A stretch of 64,000 bases of DNA from assembly GCA_030770425.1 (NCBI GenBank), contig JASJFT010000142.1, forward strand, positions 1-64,000. Direction: 5' to 3'. The notes under the pieces are model-generated. The model had not been told where the DNA came from and ran no database searches. It was given only the letters and a program-made list of their open reading frames with translations. Every line of letters starts with the position of its first letter. Position 1 is the stretch's first letter. A program made the position numbers and the translations under genes. Origin of the DNA: Darksidea phi (Eukaryota > Ascomycota > Dothideomycetes > Pleosporales > Lentitheciaceae). Positions 58,591-64,000 of the stretch are shown piece after piece.

Positions 58591-61500
58591 ATGACCAGAC
58601 AGGATGGAGGCGCCACCCAAACACCCATTGCCGTCATTGGTCTAGTATGCAGGCTACCAGGCAACTGCAACTCACCCCATGAGTTTTGGAAGTTTCTCCT
58701 CGATGGCGGGTGTGCCAGCTGTGAGCCGCCAGAGTCGCGGTTCAGCTTCGCCGGCCACTACGATGGCACAGGTCGACCGCTCACGATGCGGTCCCCTGGC
58801 GGCATGTTTATCAACATCGATCCCAAAGACCTTGACGCAGGCTTCTTTGCCTTGTCACAACAAGACGCCGTGTCCATGGATCCTAATCAGCGACAGTTGA
58901 TGGAGGTTGTGTACGAGGGCCTTGAGAATGCCGGCCTCTCGCTGGAAGCAATCAAGCACAAGGCATATGGGTGCTTTGTCGGTTCATATGCATCAGGTTG
59001 GTCTACCCTGAGGCTCTGCAGAACTTGATTGACAATCCTAGATTACGGCGATATTCAGAACCGGGATCCAGAGAATCGGACACCAGCCTATACAGTGGGC
59101 TCTGGGCGAGCCATGCTCAGCAACCGAATCTCACATTTCCTCGACAATACAGGACCAAGGATGACCATTGACACGGCATGCTCGGGAAGTCTAATATCAG
59201 TCGACCTTGCATGCAGATATCTCGACCCGGGGGATGCCGATGGAGCCATTGTTGCAGGTTGCAACCTCTACATGAGTCCAGAGCACAATATGGATCAGAG
59301 TGCCATGTTGTCGGCGGCCTCCCCCTCTGGACGGTGCTGGACCTTTGATGCACGTGCCGACGGATAGATTAAAGCCGAAGCAATCCACACCATTATTCTC
59401 AAGCGCCTCGATGATGCCATTCGGGACGGTGACCCGATCCGAGCAGTCATTCGAGGCTTGAGCACCAACAGCGATGGGTGGACGCCGGGCATCGCGAGCC
59501 CAAGCGCCGACGCTCAAGCGGCCGCAATCCGACGAGCGTACGAGCGGGCGGGCATTTCTGATTTCAGCGAAACCGCCTTCCTGGAATGCCATGGAACTAG
59601 CACGCTGGCCGGTGATCCGATCGAGACCAAAGCAGCCGCTTCCGTCTTCTCTCAGGGTCGCTCTGCGCCGCTATGAATCGGCGCCGTCAAGAGCAACATT
59701 GGCCACTCTGGACCCGCCGCCGGGATATCGGGTGTCATCAAGACTGTATTGGCTATTGATAATGGCACCATTCCAGGGAATCCGACATTTGAAATCCCGA
59801 ACCCCAACATCGACTTTGAAGCCTTGCGAGTTCTTCCATCAAAGAACGCAGTCCCATGGCCACAAGGCATGTTGAAGCGCGCGAGCGTCAATTCTTTTGG
59901 GTACTGCGGATCCAATGCCCACGCCATCCTGGAGCATCCCAATGTCCTCGTCCCTGGATACGAGGCGCCCGACGTGTCGTCTTATCTAGCCGAAGAGGCC
60001 GACCTTTTTGCCTCCGACGACGAGGATGAGGGAGGACCAAGGCGAGTTTATGTGTTCTCTGCCAACGACGAGGTCTCGTCGAAAGCACTGAGCAAAGCGT
60101 ACCTCAAGCACTTGGCGAACCCGGTCGTGAGCGTCACCTCTGTCGACTTAGCCTACACTCTATCGGAGCGGCGTACACGGCATTTCCACCGGGCATACGT
60201 CGTCTCAAACAACACAGAGTTTAGAGAGAGCCAGTTTGTGTACGGAAAGCTTCGATCTTTGACCCCCAAGATTGGCTTCATCTTCACCGGTCAAGGAGCG
60301 CAATGGCCGCAAATGGGACGTGAGCTGATTGAGGCATTTCCAACGGCAAAAAGGACAGTTGAGCAGCTGGATCAGGCGCTTCAAGGTCTCGCAGAGCCGC
60401 CGCCATAGTCGCTATTAGATGAACTTGTACAGCCGCGGTCACCCGAACATCCGCGTCACCCGAACATCCGCGTCACCCGAACATGTGCGTCTCCCAAACA
60501 TGTACTTCTCCTGAACATGTGCGTCACCCGAACATGTACTTCTCCCGAACATGTGCGTCACCCGAACATGTACGTCTTCCGAACATGTGCGTCACCCGAA
60601 CATGTACGTCTCCCGAACATGTGCGTCTCCCGAACATGTGCGTCACCCGAACATGTACTTCTCCCGAACATGTGCGTCACCCGAACATGTACGTCTCCAG
60701 AACATTTGCGTCTCCCGGAATTCTCTCAGCCACTTGTCACGGCATTGCAGCTGACACTCGTCGCCCTTCTTCAAGAGTGGGGTCTCCAACCTGAAATGGT
60801 TGTTGGGCACTCGTCTGGCGAGATTGCGGCGGCGGCAGCAGCTGGCTTGTTGACTCCAGAAGAAGCCATCAAAGTCGCGTACTTCCGGGGGAAGGCTTCT
60901 CTTGCTGTGCCGTCACGGAAGCTAGGCATGCTCGCAGTTGGTATTGGCCAAGCGGATGTTCAGCGCTATTTTGATGTTTTCCCACTTGTCAAGGTGGCTT
61001 GCATCAACAGCCCAAAGAGTGTTACTCTGTCTGGCGAGGTTGAGCAGCTGGAACAACTGGAAAAGAACATCAAAGGGGATGGACATTTTGCTCGCCTACT
61101 TCAAGTCAAGCTGGCCTACCACTCCGAATACATGAGCGAGATTGCCGCTCACTACCTGGAGATGCTCAACGAGAATTGCGGTAACCTTGGGTCGCTGCCA
61201 GCGTCACAAACTGTTAGCTTCTTCTCGACAGTTACTGGAGAGCGCATGCAAATCGGCACCGATGCAGAGTACTGGTACAGCAACATGGTCTGCCCGGTGC
61301 AATTCGGCCGGGGATTGGAATGTATGCTTCAAGAAGGAGACGCCGACTACCTCATTGAGCTGGGCCCCAGCGGAGCTCTGGCTGGCCCCATCTCCCAAAT
61401 CAAGCAGAGCAATGGCGAGTCGGTCAAGGCTGTCGATTACAGTGCGGCCTTGGCTAGAGGTGCTGACTCACTCCGGCCTCTTTACGAACTGACGGGTCGC

Positions 61501-64000
61501 ATGTTCATGGCGGGCGTCGACATTGGCCTGTGCAAGGTCAACCGCATCGGCGCAAACGACAAACCTCGGGTAATTATCGACTTGCCCAACTACCAATGGA
61601 ACCATACTGTCAAGTACTGGCACGAAAGCCTGGCAAGCAAAGACTGGCGATATCGCAAGTTTCCAGTACACGACCTCGGCACAAAGGTTTTGGGTCCTTC
61701 ATGGCACGCTCCATCCTGGCGGCGCATCCTGCGCTTGAAAACTGTTCCTTGGTTGCGGGATCACACGGTACGCTGCCAACCTCTGGGACAACTGCAACGC
61801 TGTCACGTATAGATTGGGTCGGAAATTCTCTTCCCCGCCTCCGGTTACATTGCCATGGCTGTCGAAGCCATGTTTCAAACTAGCAAGTCCCTTGGCCTGG
61901 TTCCCGATTCGCATGGCATCAAAGACGCGTCGTATCGTCTGCGTAACGTCCGATTGCTTCGCGCCCTTGTCCTCGATGAGGACACGGACCATCACTCGTA
62001 CCTCTTCCTCAACGCTGCACAAGGACCCAAGGATACTTGGTTCCAATTTAGCGTCCACACGATGCGAGACGGCGCATGGACGGAGCACTCGAACGGCCTC
62101 GTGCGGCTGGTTCCCCACGCAGCAAGACAACTGGGCGACCCAGTCCAGTTGAGACCGCTCGAATATCCCACCCCAGCCCGCCCCTGGCACAAGGCTCTGC
62201 ACAATGCAGGCTTCAACTTTGGCCCGGCCTTCTCTAATTTGTTAGAGATAGAAACCATTCCCTCGCAGCGGTCTAGTCGCGTCCGAGCGACGTGGTCCTA
62301 TGCGGGCAAAACGGACGCGGAATCTAAGTATCCGATCCACCCCACCATTATCGACTCAGTCTTTCAAGCGGGTGTACCTCCACTCTACTCTGGGTACCGC
62401 ACCGGCATCGACCGCGTCTTTGTGCCAAACATCATTGATGAGATCTTCATTCCGTCGCACCCGGAACTAACCGCATCGTCCATGGCTCTGGCCGACTGTG
62501 CGTGGACAGGCATTGGCCGCAAGGACAGCATACGCAACTTCTCAACGAATGCATCCCTTTACGATGAGAAGAGTACACAACTAGTCTTTCAAATGGCTGG
62601 TCTGCGGCACAATGAGCTCGAGGTGGATGCCAATGTGCACAAGCCTCACAACTATGTGCGAGCATGTTGGAAGCCGGATGTTACTCTTCTCGCGAATGCG
62701 GGTTTGGACTCGTTAGATCTTGTGGAATCGGATACTTTGACATTGGAAAAAGAGCTTGGGCTCCCGAAGCCGGCCGTCGAAACTCTATCACTGATCCGGC
62801 ACAAGATGGCGAGGCTGTCGATATTGGAGGTCGAGCTGGGTGCCGCGGCTGCTGATGAGGACTTTCAGGAATGGCAGCGCTCGAGCTCACCATTCTTTAC
62901 CCGCTATGTCCATGTGTCGAGCAGTAGTAGCAGCTTCTCCAGGGCTCAAGACCGACTCAAGCATTTACCCGGTACCGAGTTCCATATCCACGACATACTA
63001 CGCGACAAGCCGCTTCCGTTCGATCCAGACCCGAGATTTAATCTCATCATCATCAAAGCCTCCACGGCCAGCACGGCTACCCTATCCGCAGTAACTGTGC
63101 GCCTACGGCCTCTGGGCACCCCGGATTCATTGATTCTCATTGTTCAGTCGGATACCCTCACAGAAGGATCAGAGTCGAGCGCCGATGAGAGTACGGTGAA
63201 CGTCTCTTGGGAGCATTCTGATATCCAAAGTGTGTGTATAAGAAGCGGCCTATCTGTGCACCTCAAGAGTAGCGTCGAGGTGGACTCGGGATCAGCCTCG
63301 CACGTCTTTCTTTGCTCTGCCAACCCCCCACCATACCCACACGACTTTACAATTGCAAACTTTTCGGACAATGCAGTATGTCCCTCGTTCATCCGCGACC
63401 TCAATCGCCAGGGTTGGGCCGGAGCAGTCTTGGATGCAGCTGAGGCTGTGAACCTCCTTGTTGATCAATCCGTCGTCATCATCGATGATGCTTCATCATC
63501 CTTTTTGGCGAACATTGATGAACCGAGATGGGAGGCCCTCAAAGCACTGCTACAGTCCGGTCGGCGGCTTCTCTACGTTTCCACAGGCTCGCAGCACCGC
63601 GTCATGAAGCCCGGCAATGCACTATTCCATGGCTTCGCTCGTTGCATCCGTGGAGAAGACCCAACACTGGTCATCAAGACTCTAGATCTAGAATCTCTCT
63701 CAGGAGAGAACGCAGCGCTGGCCATCTCAACCGTGATTGCAACATTCTATGACGAGGCGCTCAACTCAGAAGTTGAATACTGTGAAAGGAAAGGAGTCGT
63801 TCATATCAACCGTCTGTTGCCAGATGAGACGCTTGTGCAAGCGGAAATGGAAGACCACGTCGGGGCCGAGCTCAAGATGACGTGGCTCCACGCCAACCCC
63901 AGGACCGTGCGAATGCGATGCGAACGGCTAGGTGCGATGAACTCTCTCAACTTTTACGAAGTCTCTGATATCGAGGAGGAGCTTGGCGACGACTTCGTCG
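58591..64000 (+). pseudogene. Highly reducing polyketide synthase (KS-AT-DH-cMT-...), broken in KS; runs off the window
   Basis: The start is MTRQDGGATQTPIAVIGLVC. An intron after FVGSYAS (GTTGGT to CCTAG, about 58996-59040) leads to DYGDIQNRDPENRTPAYTVG. KS: active-site Cys in TIDTACSGSLISVDLAC, His in [14 protein letters not shown] and KSNIGHSGPAAG. AT: IFTGQGAQWPQMG, then GHSSGEIAAA and LAYHSEYM. DH: after an intron ending at 61812, [20 protein letters not shown] (His) and HPTIIDSVFQAG (Asp). A methyltransferase-like region follows with a broken SAM motif (ILEVELGAAA). Then comes the structural pseudo-KR (VVIIDDASSSFLANI), with the ER domain starting near 63890. Stops: TAG 59365, TGA 59674, TAG 60406. 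The first follows DARADG; the last two stand at probable Trp positions. From 61813 the frame is open to the window edge. A 17-bp minisatellite interrupts 60439-60710. Confidence 0.85.
60439..60710 (+). repeat. 17-bp minisatellite, 16 copies, inside the PKS gene
   Basis: The unit tcacccgaacatgtgcg (variants tctccc and tgtact) is repeated 16 times without gaps. It has no stop codon in any plus-strand frame. The flanking codons encode RSPEHPR and PEFSQPLVTALQ, which are contiguous in other HR-PKSs, so about 15 of the 16 units are extra. Confidence 0.92.

Noticed and set aside
59365..60408. Programmed readthrough or introns hiding the three PKS stops
   Set aside because: Conserved residues continue in the same frame directly on both sides of each stop, two at probable Trp positions; simple nonsense mutation is the plainer explanation.
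60439..60710. CRISPR-like array
   Set aside because: The 17-bp units are adjacent with no spacers, in a fungal coding gene; it is a minisatellite.
60483..60794. Separate small genes across the 17-bp repeat
   Set aside because: The repeat has no stop in any frame, so three overlapping frames are open by chance; only the frame shared with KS and AT is supported.

Overview
The window is from a filamentous ascomycete (Pezizomycotina) genome. Genes carry short 45-110 nt introns with GTAAGT/GTATGT-type donors and CTAAC branch sites. Gene families are typically fungal: a highly reducing polyketide synthase, an NLR-type NACHT protein, DUF7924, DUF6604 and Fot1/pogo transposons. Two large blocks are almost free of CA and TG dinucleotides, the end point of repeat-induced point mutation (RIP). 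The genus cannot be told from the sequence.

Layout. 1-14470 is RIP-saturated, AT-rich DNA. It holds two Fot1/pogo copies, a poly-A retroposon with a tRNA-like head, and a complete Ty1/copia element with 159 bp LTRs and a 5 bp target duplication. 14471-17830 holds gypsy pol debris and small decayed genes. 18900-25200 has an MFS transporter with one in-frame stop, two unknown ORFs (one intact) and a frameshifted amidoligase-like gene. 25800-30810 contains two copies of a Gag-like zinc-knuckle/RGG/poly-Q module, one interrupted by four canonical introns and one not, each followed by a pogo fragment. 31500-35240 has an unknown gene, an assembly gap inside poly-A, and an apparently intact squalene epoxidase. 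36000-46600 is a graveyard of accessory genes (F-box-like, DUF7924, NLR, protein kinase, crotonase, DUF6604) around one intact small secreted cysteine-repeat protein. 47400-64000 is a decayed polyketide cluster: an apparently intact LovD-like acyltransferase divergent from a P450, a polyketide-transferase-like alpha/beta hydrolase, and an HR-PKS that runs off the right edge.

History of the polyketide cluster as read here. P450 and hydrolase were convergent neighbours. A deletion near 50570-50585 removed both 3' ends, including the P450 heme loop. A 6.7 kb copia element then inserted into the hydrolase (GATTG target duplication; the frame is continuous when the element is removed) and was RIP-mutated, with RIP stopping inside both LTRs. 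The PKS has three nonsense codons in or just after the KS region and a 16-copy 17 bp minisatellite at the KS-AT/AT boundary, yet AT, DH and the following ~730 codons remain open. The cluster is probably non-functional for polyketide synthesis, with LovD and possibly squalene epoxidase the only intact enzymes.

Coordinates of exons and decayed-gene limits are hand-derived; no database search was possible.
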